Shown: positions 11,201-19,692 of the stretch, in pieces
Numbering within the stretch: position 1 is the first letter of the stretch
Layout of the letters: every line of letters begins with the position of its first letter
Source of the DNA: Rhynchopus sp. YZ270_cl-10
Taxonomy: Eukaryota; Euglenozoa; Diplonemea; Diplonemida; Diplonemidae
Assembly: GCA_964035575.1 (NCBI GenBank)
Contig: OZ037919.1
Span: forward strand, 868,001-932,000
Direction: 5' to 3'
Length of the DNA: 64,000 nt
Made by a program: the position numbers and the translations under genes
Notes under the pieces: generated by a model
Told to the model about the DNA's origin: nothing
The model's input: the letters and a program-made list of their open reading frames with translations, nothing else
Database searches by the model: none

Positions 11201-14200
11201 GTGACGGTGGACACAATCTACGGCTGCCAGGTGGAACAGGACGACGGGAAGGACGACAACGACTGGCTGGTGCTGACCTCCCCACAGGGCGCGAACCCGA
11301 ACAACATGAACTGGATGGACTGCGTTGCTGCGGACGCGACACGCTACAAGGGGATGTACGACGCGGCGAAGGCGATGGTAGACGACAAGCGGCGCATGCA
11401 GCAGTCCGTGCTCGACGCACAGGGGAAGAGTGGCGACCTTGTTGCCCTTGGGGAGAGCGCAGACCCGGACACGAGCCAGTTTGTGCCGAAGCATGTGCCG
11501 AAGTGGTTCAACACGACGATGGGGCACTCGACGGCAGGAGCGGCATACAGAGACGCGTCGGTGCAGGCAATCATCAACTCGTTTGGCCCTGCAGAGAGCC
11601 TCGGCCTGCAGGCGGAGGTGCGCACGTTGACGGACCAGGGGGAGCTTCTCGGGGAGATGGTGTCTGTGGCAGGAGTGCTGGACCTGAACCACTGGGAGGA
11701 CCTGGAGGGGACGCTGCTTGCGGCAGAGCAGGCGATCACGGAGAAGATGTGGGACGTGGTGCACAAGGGGAAGGCGGTGTTGCAGGAGCTGAAGGACAGT
11801 CTGCCTGCGCACCACACGACGCTGATTGCAACGGTGGAGACGATTGTGACGGACACTGCTGCCGAGCTGGACACGATTGTTGCAGAGGCGGCTGCAGAGA
11901 CGCCGCCACAGGCTGTCACGGTGGGTGTGGATGGGAACAAGGTGTCGATCCTCACAGCAGGCAGTCCCGACGAGCTGAGTGGTGCTGCCTCTGTGGCCAC
12001 CATGGTCGCAGCGACGGAGGCGAAGCTGGTGATCGCACACGACGTGGTACGGTGCGGGCCTGTGGCGAAGACGCACACCGTCGAAGAGGTGCCAGCGTTT
12101 GCCGTGTCGGGACGCCCACCATGCGGGTCGCTCTACCTGAAGGTGGTGTGGACGGTGTCGGACACCTGCGGGCAGACTGCGTGGGTCGACCAGTTTGTGG
12201 TTGTCGGCCCTGCCTACACAGACGCAACCGGGTGGGTGTCGACGCCGCCGGCACGTGTCGACTTCACAATGGCAGGGTTTGCGGACGTGGCGGCCACTGC
12301 ACCAGAGGCACACTCGCATCTGGCGGTGGGGACGTACAGGAAGACGCTTGCACACCGGGTGTGGATGGAGGAGTCGGCTGCAGCGCTGGTTGCGGGGACG
12401 TGCGAGTGGCGGTACACAAGAACCTGGTTTGCGGCGGTGACAACGGCGGAGGGTGGGTTCTGCCGCACACCCACGCAGCTGCGCTACACACAGGAGGTTG
12501 TGGTTGCGAACGACCTGTCCTGGTTCACGCCGACAGTGGCAGTCCCGAGCATCACGCTGCTCTACGACCACAGGACAACACCTGCAGCACAGTTCACTGC
12601 GCCTCCCCTGCTCACTGCCGTGCAGCCGACGTACACTGCTGCGCAGGCGTCCAAGGGGCTGCGGTACACATACGACCTCTCGCACACGGACGTGCTGGAC
12701 GACCCCGTCGTGGGCCCCGTGACACGGACCTGGGTGGTGTCTGCTGCGCAGTGCGGGGTCTCTGGCCTCGGCCCACTGACGTTGACGCAGCGTCTCACGA
12801 TTGTGTTCCCTGAGCCTGAGCTGGGCCCTGCCGTGCCGCAGACGTTTGGGTGTGGGGAGACGCAGGTGCACACGAAGCCGCACGTGACCTCGAAGGTGGA
12901 TGTGTGCGGGCCTGTGACGGTGCGCATTGTGGGAACAGCAGCAACATCGAACCCAGACCCGCTGGTGCCAAGCCTCTGCGGGTCGCGCTACGAGACAGTC
13001 TCGTGGCAGGCCTTCCACCGTGCTGCGTGCGGGGGTGTGGGGAGCAGCGTTGTGTCGCAGCTGGTGACGGTGGTGCCGCAGTTCGCACACACACCGACGG
13101 CGGATGTCACTGTGCACACGACGAGTGCGCTGGCCCCTGCAAGCACTGGGGGTGCAGCTGTGCAGGGTGGTGCCTGCGCAACGCCGCTTGCAGTGACCTA
13201 CGCAGACACAGCAAGCGCAGACGACGGGGCCTGTGGGCAGTGGACAGTGCGGCGAGAGTGGACGCTCGCACCGACAGGCGTGCCGACGCCACCCGGGTGT
13301 GTGCCGCTGACGCACATACAGCACATCCACGTGGAGGACCTGGAGGCGCCCGTGTGGACGCACACACCTGACGCAGCTGTGGTGGTGCCGTTCTTTGAGA
13401 ACTGGCGTGCGGCACACCCTGTGCCACGTGCAGTAGAGACACCGCACGCAGACATGGTGGCGCTTGGGATCGGGGTGTCGCACCCGACGTACCTGACTTC
13501 GGAGGACGCTGTGGTGAGGCCGTGGATGGACGCTGTTGTGGAGGGGACGTGCCGGGAGCGTGGGCTGGCGACACTGCACCGCACGTGGACGGCGGGCGAC
13601 CGCTGCGGGAACGAGGCGACCTTCACACAGGAGGTGATGCTGCAGCACCCGCCGGCAGCGCTGACCTCGACACAGGTGTGGGACGCTGGGGCGGGGCTGC
13701 TCGCCTACGCGGCAGGTGTGGACCAGCTCCCTTCTGTGTGTGATGCAGGGAAGCTTGTGTCGACGGCAGGTGCGTACGACGCGCTGGACGGCCTGCAGCA
13801 GGCGGAGGAGCCTGCGTGCGACGTGTGGGATGCGCACGGGTGCAGGCGTCTGTCGGCACACATGGGTGCGGACGTTGTGGCTGTGCACCAGGTGCGCCCT
13901 GAGTTTGCGACCTTCCCGCCCGACGCAACGACGTACACGAACAGCACGCTTGATGCCTACGACGTGGCGGGCGGCCTTGGGTACCCAACAGGGGAGGCGT
14001 ACTGCGCAACACCGTTCCACATCTGGCATCGCGACGAGGCACCGGTGCTGGTGGCGTGCGGTGTGTGGACGATCAACAGGGTCTGGAAGGTGCAGCCACA
14101 CTACCAGGACTGCGGGACCGGGGACGACTACCCTGCAAGCCTGACACGTGAGCGTGTGCAGGTGATCACCGTGCACGACGTGTTTGCACCGCAGTTCGCC

Positions 14201-17200
14201 TCGACGCCGGCAGCTGAGGTGGCGGTGGCGTTCCTGAACGACTACGGTCCGTCTGTGGCCGGTGTGCCGACGGTTGTGGACGTGGCGACGCACGCAGACA
14301 TGGCGGCACTGAACCTGACGTCGTACCGCATCAACCTGACCTTTGCCGACACGGTGGCCTTCAGCGCTGCGGGTGCTGCGGGCTGCACGGACGGGCTTGC
14401 GGTGGTGGAGCGCACGTGGACGACAGAGGACAGGTGTGGGTCTGCGGATAGCTGGAGGCAGACGATCCGCATTGAGCACCCGCGTCGTGGTGGTGGTGCT
14501 GGTGGTGCGGACGAGGAGAGCACGGGTGTGATGGGGCACGCGTCTGGGTTCAAGGTGTTCTCTGTCGGAGACGTGGCGGCGGTGGATGTGGCTGCCGGGA
14601 ACGGTGCTGTGGGGACACAGGGCGACGTTGTGCTGCGGCGGTCTGTGTTCGGACCTGCGACAGCTGCGCGTCCCGAGCACGCTGCGACACTTGCAGACAA
14701 CGCGACGGAGCAGTGCGGGGCTGCGGTGGTGGACCTCACGGACGTGGTGGACGAGCTTGCTGAGTTCTCAGACTCGCTGCTGATGCTGCCTGCGAACCTG
14801 TGCACGGGGCCGAAGCTTGTGGAGTGTGTGCGCCCTGAGCTGACGACGTCGTGCAGTGTTGTGGCGAACACGACTGCGCCGCTTGCGGAGGCAGTGGTGG
14901 ACGCTGCCGACAACCTGACGCTGGTGGGGGAGGGACAGGTGTACAACTTCTTCACAATTGACCTGGACACGTGGCTGGTGAAGCAGGAGGTGGAGCAGCG
15001 GTCGTGGTGGGACGGGAAGCCGTGGTGGGAGCACGGGGTCGGGAAGGACACACCTGTGCAGAAGCCCTTCATGCGTGTGCGTGCAGGCGGGTTTGTGTTT
15101 GTGAACGTTGTGTACGAAGGCATGAGTGGGGACGAGGACACGCTGCGCGACACGCTGTTTGAGGGGGAGAGCCTGGGGCCCGACTTTGTGCTCTTCAACA
15201 TGAAGCAGCTGTGCAGCAGCAACAGCAGACACGCAGACTGCCACCACCACAGCTGGCACACGTACCCGTGGCACCACCTTGCCTGGGGGCAGCTCAGACA
15301 CACCTTCGCAAGTCTTCAGTACGGCCACCACAGCAACCGCCTCAACCTTGTCAACGTGTCGCTACCCGGCACACTCCTGACACAGGACAGCTATGTGTCT
15401 GTGAGTGTTCTTGACTCTGAGGTGTTTGGGCAGGTTGTGTCTGCAGGTGCCAGGCTTGAGCTTGCCACCACACGTTTCCACTGCAACCTGTTTGTGGCCA
15501 ATGCTGTTTGCGATGCTGCCCACACTTGTCCGCCGCCAACATCAGCACCAACAGCGGCACCCGTGCCAGTGCCCACTCCCACATGTGACCCAACACCTCT
15601 GCCTGCTGTGGACGGCTGGATTGAGTATCCTTGTGTGGACCACGTGAAGGATGTGCCCTACTCGCAGCAAGACCTGATCAATGGTGCCGGTGTTGCCTTG
15701 TACGATGCTGCCGGCCCTCTGCCGTACTGCCAGGGTATTTGCTTGTCTGATGCTGAGTGTGTCGGATTCCACCACCACAAGCACGCCAACGGACATGAAG
15801 TGTGTGCTTTCTACACCTCCATCACAACATTTGCGAACCCAAACCTGCAGAACGGCACTGGTGGTGTTCTGATGGAACGTGAGGTGACCGTACCACCGAC
15901 ACCGACTCCATGTGACCCAACACCTCTGCCTGCTGTGGACGGCTGGATTGAGTATCCTTGTGTGGACCACGTGAAGGATGTGCCCTACTCACAGCAAGAC
16001 CTGATCAACGGTGCTGGTGTTGCCTTGTACGATGCTGCCGGCCCTCTGCCGTACTGCCAGGGTATTTGCTTGTCTGATGCTGAGTGTGTCGGATTCCACC
16101 ACCACAAGCATGCCAACGGACATGAAGTGTGTGCTTTCTACACCTCCATCACAACATTTGTGAACCCAAACCTGCAGAACGGCACTGGTGGTGTTCTGAT
16201 GGAACGTGAGGTGACCGCACCACCAACACCGACTGCGTGTGACCCAACACCTCTGCCTGCTGTGGACGGCTGGATTGAGTACCCCTGTGTGGACCACGTG
16301 AAGGATGTGCCTTACTCACAGCAAGACCTGATCAACGGTGCCGGTGTTGCCTTGTACGATGCTGCTGGCCCTCTGCCGTACTGCCAGGGTATTTGCTTGT
16401 CTGATGCTGAGTGTGTCGGATTCCACCACCACAAGCACGCCAACGGACATGAAGTGTGTGCTTTCTACACCTCCATCACAACATTTGTGAACCCAAACCT
16501 GCAGAACGGCACTGGTGGTGTTCTGATGGAACGTGAGGTGACCGCACCACCAACACCGACTGCGTGTGACCCAACACCTCTGCCTGCTGTGGACGGCTGG
16601 ATTGAGTACCCCTGTGTGGACCACGTGAAGGATGTGCCTTACTCACAGCAAGACCTGATCAACGGTGCCGGTGTTGCCTTGTACGATGCTGCTGGCCCTC
16701 TGCCGTACTGCCAGGGTATTTGCTTGTCTGATGCTGAGTGTGTCGGATTCCACCACCACAAGCATGCCAACGGACATGAAGTGTGTGCTTTCTACACCTC
16801 CAGCACAACATTTGCGAACCCAAACCTGCAGAACGGCACTGGTGGTGTTTTGATGGAACGTGAGGTGACCGTACCACCAACACCCACTCCATGTGACCCA
16901 ACACCTCTGCCTGCTGTGGACGGCTGGATTGAGTATCCCTGTGTGGACCACGTGAAGGATGTGCCCTACTCACAGCAAGACCTGATCAACGGTGCTGGTG
17001 TTGCCTTGTACGATGCTGCCGGCCCTCTGCCGTACTGCCAGGGTATTTGCTTGTCTGATGCTGAGTGTGTCGGATTCCACCACCACAAGCACGCCAACGG
17101 ACATGAAGTGTGTGCTTTCTACACGAACGCAACGACATTTTTGAACCCGAACCTGCAGAACGGCACTGGTGGTGTTCTGATGGAACGTGAGGTGACCGCA

Positions 17201-18178
17201 CCACCAACACCCACTCCATGTGACCCAACACCTCTGCCTGCTGTGGACGGCTGGATTGAGTACCCCTGTGTGGACCACGTGAAGGACGTGCCCTACTCGC
17301 AGCAAGACCTGATCAACGGTGCCGGTGTTGCCTTGTACGATGCTGCCGGCCCTCTGCCGTACTGCCAGGGCATTTGCTTGTCTGATGCTGAGTGTGTCGG
17401 ATTCCACCACCACAAGCACGCCAACGGACATGAAGTGTGTGCTTTCTACACCTCCAGCACAACATTTGTGAACCCAAACCTGCAGAACGGCACTGGTGGT
17501 GTTTTGATGGAACGTGAGGTGACCGTACCACCAACACCGACTCCATGTGACCCAACACCTCTGCCTGCTGTGGACGGCTGGATTGAGTATCCTTGTGTGG
17601 ACCACGTGAAGGATGTGCCTTACTCACAGCAAGACCTGATCAACGGTGCCGGTGTTGCCTTGTACGATGCTGCTGGCCCTCTGCCGTACTGCCAGGGCAT
17701 TTGCTTGTCTGATGCTGAGTGTGTCGGATTCCACCACCACAAGCATGCCAACGGACATGAAGTGTGTGCTTTCTACACGAACGCAACGACATTTTTGAAC
17801 CCGAACCTGCAGAACGGCACTGGTGGTGTTCTGATGGAACGTGAGGTGACCGCACCACCAACACCCACTCCATGTGACCCAACACCTCTGCCTGCTGTGG
17901 ACGGCTGGATTGAGTACCCCTGTGTGGACCACGTGAAGGACGTGCCCTACTCAATGACGGACCTTGTCGATGGAGGTGGGAACCTTCTGTATGGTGCTGC
18001 AGGGCCGCTGCAGTACTGCCAGGACAAATGTCTTGTGGACTCTGCCTGCGTCGGCTTCCACTACCACAAGCAGGCCACCTCGCACGAAGTGTGCGGTTTC
18101 TACACTCTTGCCACAACATTTGTGAACCCGAACCTGCAGAACGGCACTGGTGGTGTTTTGATGGAACGTGACATGTGA
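5258..18178 (+). CDS. Giant secreted mosaic protein 1 (4,306 aa)
   Basis: One uninterrupted frame. ATG 5258 is chosen because it opens a signal peptide (MLPLLACLSLAINC); the preceding GTG is not needed. Visible order: Cys-rich PSI-like segment (~20-90); family-specific region (~100-480); nuclease-like block with WLHRVGH at 546-552 and NLMLGT...N573...M576, similar to the H...N pattern of His-Me-finger enzymes; basic/acidic linker (~668-690); long beta-rich region with internally repeated units (~700-1840, compare EMPDMTI and DMPDLTL blocks); amphipathic Gly/Ala/Lys helix (~1850-1885); alpha-rich part (~1890-2250); HYR-like modules with RTWT..DRCG motifs (~2265-3080); Trp/His-rich part (~3200-3430); eight PAN/apple-like repeats (3443-4306). 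No C-terminal membrane or GPI signal is visible, so it is probably extracellular or retained by binding. The product is unknown; adhesion, scale or extracellular matrix is inference. Identical to giant 2 from codon ~1110 for 7.6 kb. Confidence 0.85.
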   Translation: MLPLLACLSLAINCYVREEHDLTNNGCGSIQDGEECLRAHTDFTTLRSCKWNNGDCKSVCADSHKEYAEDAFAVRLPKDHCYKREGTSFGSCIAYDSMQAGSAEENAELLKITAVKTYVDAINEVSKKLTPTDRLTFHNNEEVTIEGEELPTFGKTKFLQKGKMTFSVVPYHKDDKLTIRNVKGAFPVTAEGRTVTLREKVNREQFRENIILVFTAGEDTVTTRTIKAKWVTQGREQAEDNLSIEPRGEQDFEKMFTTDDPDRFMTPVFEDVTPKNIYFKTADYFISLQALAHLAVARTDNKPVSAATLAKIKGNEPVMYWEADGLFDIPYLRNLKIKWKEGVDFPIFEEKQNLEITEDYEDILNTFPEDVPSSSGGGSYNPFGRFASDVAIGVRLIMDDEETDKFKKTMKDTIEEHVGDKEHLIEYLEEKDLSGSSGWVLVFTGPEFHIYQKEAITKKYSNPPFSDTLDPDVMTFARCKATVDSINSLVGSKQEREKHIENLKLEGKQGAKRIDTHITMGGPSAKDVATACKASDGAVLNQKYEWLHRVGHSLAGRQTDNPKNLMLGTKHTNSHMITFETLLSQTFKYNDKELKPCKLFTEVTGADDIRFAPQMLQYTVKSGKGDTLAQQDFKLMGTLRPAVMLNVYVYNYFRHVYESTNKPMKRPRDEGDEGSKKPKPDTDEDAMKTHREATVLSTDATALQTALGLKALTGLTAADRDTFASEYTAMLQLFPEMDTTFAAAEAKTGAAVATLASGNDVALTLHALVVGEYYFAAFRAQQGTGSLLPVLPGLTFGDQRLLVMRDAEGTTEVHISCTVGLGDAFTFVPGLVSHVGGFVAPFAVTAAVPKWYSLSSLNFDAYLRFRTPLPLSSAVPLSSAGGVTLMLDSVTLRLGVFTAGTTKDVSPSFEADGRLRWGTSAADEVALSVYGGAHAGGGGYFGAVVEDWVHPFGVDVTVTRAALQFDLPLTEAEMQVSLDLCNIELAGAYSTTDGVALRGEATCDLQLADVAAWFEAQTGTTGLSIPAEMPDMTITSFGMSVCPPNGHVFASGQSCSSGVQLWGTAATPGGATVAVHVEMDQSRLSVSTTVADFAVTDTIVLRKAHLAFSLGGGVPAVVQLSASLALSSVSLWVEGEYEAGSVFLQAGISDVTLEDIVALGAELTGGSVFTVPSDMPDLTLTTLELSVCTFEADARCTKGVTVHGAATLEGVAVDLVITITPEEISFVGTAADVAIGELTVDTLALSVTFPRGGGAGSVALTAAGALQVTDTVGLTLEGAYSKADGYSLTGGVDGAVKVRDLVGALYAPARGGSGADTPTLSNLQATLTKTTSPATFSVSASGEVTHMTLAGMYAAVTGDTFPDVFPGLGDLGLSGAVVSVAIEDGGVAVSVATTTPMSVPLFGGEATLSLEGARNNRGEVSAVGALTWEADSEDSNFAMRSPEGKGLSISAGYLGGGVGVQASLPLMICIHDCSKPQAEKQIVYIIGELGIEMSGQDVMLAGSLEMQGKLTKLFGVPILHVADVLVAIKVELRTRRVDEVKLAGKLELGTMDNCAVATSTRCIRAEGRLEIYTSAPQNNLVELKINSLTLGNMWDVAGDWITVLQSIPMPSILRDLGIQYLEKPGLVCPDQNNEDCFALLRYKASEGLTIKGQLNFWFGMKFGLDLRVGPSEFFLRATLQDMTLFGLFEIKDVLLEITDAPSFKLKGALSVKMLPMSASLDATVNSEGIEFHTEVSFFNFIKPKVDVSISFVRNDFSIAIHDFSVGVVNINDIVVKSNDAVGFVLKADVSFMYFLSLSVDVAINDHEASFTATVKTPVMNVGCTAVSQTGSDSFSLSFSFEFVLFENLAKAAKAVGKAIVAVGKAIGKAFAAVGNFIGGLFGKKEVYDTPAQRAACNQRRINEQSLYSILHYFTAEALGDQDLDPEYLLDQMESHRMHTRYINLAAYQHTSDYAQLRHNHYNLNSYFVLQGGNFPASFCHGVTVDTIYGCQVEQDDGKDDNDWLVLTSPQGANPNNMNWMDCVAADATRYKGMYDAAKAMVDDKRRMQQSVLDAQGKSGDLVALGESADPDTSQFVPKHVPKWFNTTMGHSTAGAAYRDASVQAIINSFGPAESLGLQAEVRTLTDQGELLGEMVSVAGVLDLNHWEDLEGTLLAAEQAITEKMWDVVHKGKAVLQELKDSLPAHHTTLIATVETIVTDTAAELDTIVAEAAAETPPQAVTVGVDGNKVSILTAGSPDELSGAASVATMVAATEAKLVIAHDVVRCGPVAKTHTVEEVPAFAVSGRPPCGSLYLKVVWTVSDTCGQTAWVDQFVVVGPAYTDATGWVSTPPARVDFTMAGFADVAATAPEAHSHLAVGTYRKTLAHRVWMEESAAALVAGTCEWRYTRTWFAAVTTAEGGFCRTPTQLRYTQEVVVANDLSWFTPTVAVPSITLLYDHRTTPAAQFTAPPLLTAVQPTYTAAQASKGLRYTYDLSHTDVLDDPVVGPVTRTWVVSAAQCGVSGLGPLTLTQRLTIVFPEPELGPAVPQTFGCGETQVHTKPHVTSKVDVCGPVTVRIVGTAATSNPDPLVPSLCGSRYETVSWQAFHRAACGGVGSSVVSQLVTVVPQFAHTPTADVTVHTTSALAPASTGGAAVQGGACATPLAVTYADTASADDGACGQWTVRREWTLAPTGVPTPPGCVPLTHIQHIHVEDLEAPVWTHTPDAAVVVPFFENWRAAHPVPRAVETPHADMVALGIGVSHPTYLTSEDAVVRPWMDAVVEGTCRERGLATLHRTWTAGDRCGNEATFTQEVMLQHPPAALTSTQVWDAGAGLLAYAAGVDQLPSVCDAGKLVSTAGAYDALDGLQQAEEPACDVWDAHGCRRLSAHMGADVVAVHQVRPEFATFPPDATTYTNSTLDAYDVAGGLGYPTGEAYCATPFHIWHRDEAPVLVACGVWTINRVWKVQPHYQDCGTGDDYPASLTRERVQVITVHDVFAPQFASTPAAEVAVAFLNDYGPSVAGVPTVVDVATHADMAALNLTSYRINLTFADTVAFSAAGAAGCTDGLAVVERTWTTEDRCGSADSWRQTIRIEHPRRGGGAGGADEESTGVMGHASGFKVFSVGDVAAVDVAAGNGAVGTQGDVVLRRSVFGPATAARPEHAATLADNATEQCGAAVVDLTDVVDELAEFSDSLLMLPANLCTGPKLVECVRPELTTSCSVVANTTAPLAEAVVDAADNLTLVGEGQVYNFFTIDLDTWLVKQEVEQRSWWDGKPWWEHGVGKDTPVQKPFMRVRAGGFVFVNVVYEGMSGDEDTLRDTLFEGESLGPDFVLFNMKQLCSSNSRHADCHHHSWHTYPWHHLAWGQLRHTFASLQYGHHSNRLNLVNVSLPGTLLTQDSYVSVSVLDSEVFGQVVSAGARLELATTRFHCNLFVANAVCDAAHTCPPPTSAPTAAPVPVPTPTCDPTPLPAVDGWIEYPCVDHVKDVPYSQQDLINGAGVALYDAAGPLPYCQGICLSDAECVGFHHHKHANGHEVCAFYTSITTFANPNLQNGTGGVLMEREVTVPPTPTPCDPTPLPAVDGWIEYPCVDHVKDVPYSQQDLINGAGVALYDAAGPLPYCQGICLSDAECVGFHHHKHANGHEVCAFYTSITTFVNPNLQNGTGGVLMEREVTAPPTPTACDPTPLPAVDGWIEYPCVDHVKDVPYSQQDLINGAGVALYDAAGPLPYCQGICLSDAECVGFHHHKHANGHEVCAFYTSITTFVNPNLQNGTGGVLMEREVTAPPTPTACDPTPLPAVDGWIEYPCVDHVKDVPYSQQDLINGAGVALYDAAGPLPYCQGICLSDAECVGFHHHKHANGHEVCAFYTSSTTFANPNLQNGTGGVLMEREVTVPPTPTPCDPTPLPAVDGWIEYPCVDHVKDVPYSQQDLINGAGVALYDAAGPLPYCQGICLSDAECVGFHHHKHANGHEVCAFYTNATTFLNPNLQNGTGGVLMEREVTAPPTPTPCDPTPLPAVDGWIEYPCVDHVKDVPYSQQDLINGAGVALYDAAGPLPYCQGICLSDAECVGFHHHKHANGHEVCAFYTSSTTFVNPNLQNGTGGVLMEREVTVPPTPTPCDPTPLPAVDGWIEYPCVDHVKDVPYSQQDLINGAGVALYDAAGPLPYCQGICLSDAECVGFHHHKHANGHEVCAFYTNATTFLNPNLQNGTGGVLMEREVTAPPTPTPCDPTPLPAVDGWIEYPCVDHVKDVPYSMTDLVDGGGNLLYGAAGPLQYCQDKCLVDSACVGFHYHKQATSHEVCGFYTLATTFVNPNLQNGTGGVLMERDM
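15584..18175 (+). repeat. Eight tandem 327-bp units coding for PAN/apple-like domains (giant 1)
   Basis: Units begin at TGTGACCCAACACC at about 15584, 15911, 16238, 16565, 16892, 17219, 17546 and 17873. Each codes for ~109 residues: CDPTPLPAVDGWIEYPC, then CQGICLSDAECVGFHHH, then CAFYT, with a PPTPT linker. The cysteine spacing and CVGF...C.FY core resemble PAN/apple domains, which bind proteins or sugars. Units 1-7 differ at only a few positions (TSITTF/TSSTTF/TNATTF; APPTPTA/VPPTPTP). Unit 8 is divergent (SMTDLVDGGG) and caps the protein. Confidence 0.9.
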
Positions 18179-18279
18179 TGGATGCAGAATACGAGACACA
18201 CTCGGCACCTTGCGACCCTTTGAATATGATTCAAAAGACGTGTTCCGAGTGTCGTTCAGCGTTCTATGTTTACCCCCTA

Positions 18280-18315
18280 GGTGATGAAGCACTCGAGACT
18301 TATGTTCATCTTGCC
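18280..18315 (+). repeat. Intergenic hairpin motif (giant 1 3' flank)
   Basis: A diverged form of the recurrent GGTGA-stem-TTCATCTT motif, with the stem read as AAGCACTCGAGACTT, about 100 bp after the stop codon. It is conserved in the duplicate at 35101. Possibly a 3'-UTR or RNA-processing element. Confidence 0.5.
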
Positions 18316-18827
18316 AACTTTCCCACAACTTTTATTATGACCCAGATGCTCTTAGCATCGTTCTATCAAGTTTTATTTTTATTTAGGTTTTTTCTGGTTC
18401 CCCGTCGTGTGTGTCTTTGCCTCTCTGAACTTGACACCCCACACTCTGTTACCTATGACATACGGCGCCTGGAACGGCTTCGTCTGTCGTTGATGTGTTG
18501 ACAGAAGTGTTGTTCAGAGGCAAGAGACATGCACTCCCACCCATTTCCCTCAACCCCGCTTTGTTGCATATTTTCACATTTTATATGGTCCAGGGACACA
18601 GCTACGCATCTCTGTGAGCGACCTCAGAGCATGCAATGCTTGAGGCTTCGTTTCACCTCCAAGTTTTCTTTCTTGTTTGTGCTAGCGATTGTTGTTCCTG
18701 GGACCTTGTTATCACGATATCAAAGCTGTTTTTTTCTTTTTTTCTTGCGGAAGTGGTTGATAATTTTGTGCAAAGCACCATTTTCTTTAGGAGGTGTGGG
18801 CACATTCATGTCAGAAATTTCCTTTCC

Positions 18828-19692
18828 TGGTGTGGCTAACTCCAAAAATAAAGTGTAATTTTTGTACTTCTTTTGTATTTTTTTTGTATACCCAAAAAAG
18901 GGGTTTTTTTTTATTTTTGGTACCAATTCGTACTTTCCCAATCGCCCCAAGTCATGGCCCAAAAGTTCCTGGCGAAGCCACGGTACGCAACATTTCTGAA
19001 AAATGTCGACATAAATTGGCACTGTCGTTGGTAATTATCGTCAGTTCCGTTAAATTTTACCTACGTATTTTGCTAGAACGAAAGTTTCTGGCGAAGCCAC
19101 GGTGCGCAACATTTCAAAAAATTGCGCTTATATTTGCACATTTGTGCTGAACTATGTCATGGGAAAGGGTGGGTTGCAATCTTGCGCCGCAGGCGCACGG
19201 TACGCTACTTTTTTCGTTGGCCATGCTGCATGCTTCCTTCTTCTTTCTCACTCCTCATTGGGTTCTACGAGCTCCGTCCGTAAAATGGTGGGGTCACAAC
19301 ATGCAGCAAAGTTCGCAGCTATGCAAACTGCCCCCACGTTTACTTTGCACTTTACCCTCAGTGGTCAAGTGCTGACCATATTTTACACTAAACCTGAAAA
19401 TGCCCTGTAAAAACTGACACATGCATTTTAGGTCAAAAATACTCATTTCTCAGCGCAAAGTGACCCCATCACAGCACGCACGGACTCCCGAGAATAGAGA
19501 AAAAAAATTTTTCCCCCAATTTTTTGGGGGCCAAAAAAGAAAAATTTCCCCCCGACCCCCCGACTCCGACCCCCCAAAAAGTTTATACAGGGAAATAATT
19601 TTTCGCAAAAAACACCCCAAAAATAAAGTGTAATTTTTGTACTTCTTTTGTAGTTGTTTTGTACTGTTTTTGTACTGGATTTAGCCACACCA
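18828..19692. mobile_element. TG...CA inverted-repeat element (865 bp) with TTTCC target duplication
   Basis: The ends are TGGTGTGGCTAA and TTAGCCACACCA, a perfect 12-bp inverted pair, flanked by TTTCC on both sides (18823-18827 and 19693-19697). The duplicated locus lacks the element (empty site at 35639), so ends and target duplication are defined directly. It shares its ends with the element at 38933. Just inside both termini is a ~36-bp direct repeat (18841-18877 and 19617-19652, CCAAAAATAAAGTG...). It has no long ORF. Five-bp duplications and TG/CA ends fit a non-autonomous element moved by a retroviral-type integrase (Ginger-like) or a solo LTR. It looks young. Confidence 0.88.
19184..19203 (-). 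repeat. Conserved 20-mer GTACCGTGCGCCTGCGGCGC (reverse)
   Basis: An inverted copy of a G/C-rich 20-mer with a GCGCC-TGC-GGCGC hairpin, also found at 38600, 39168, 40036, 54114 and 54711. All copies lie inside mobile elements. Confidence 0.7.

Noticed and set aside
11503-12813. 436-codon ORF in another + frame inside giant 1 (and 28322-29632 in giant 2)
   Set aside because: Frame shadow of the giant gene, with Gly/Cys/Arg-rich low-complexity output.
9377-14680. 1,767-codon antisense ORF, repeated at 26196-31499
   Set aside because: It is the complement of the giant genes. GC-rich third positions suppress stops on the other strand, the product is Arg/His/Cys-rich without motifs, and it exists twice only because the region is duplicated.
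15542-18119. Series of ~102-codon antisense ORFs at 327-bp spacing
   Set aside because: Complement of the PAN-like coding repeats; periodic because the repeat is.
18175-18501. 108-codon ORF overlapping the end of giant 1
   Set aside because: Lies in the 3' flank, is not kept open at the same length in the duplicate, and has no motif.
18828-19692. Full LTR retrotransposon
   Set aside because: No reverse transcriptase, integrase or capsid-like frame in or near it; only TG...CA ends with a 5-bp duplication, so a non-autonomous element or solo LTR is all that can be said.
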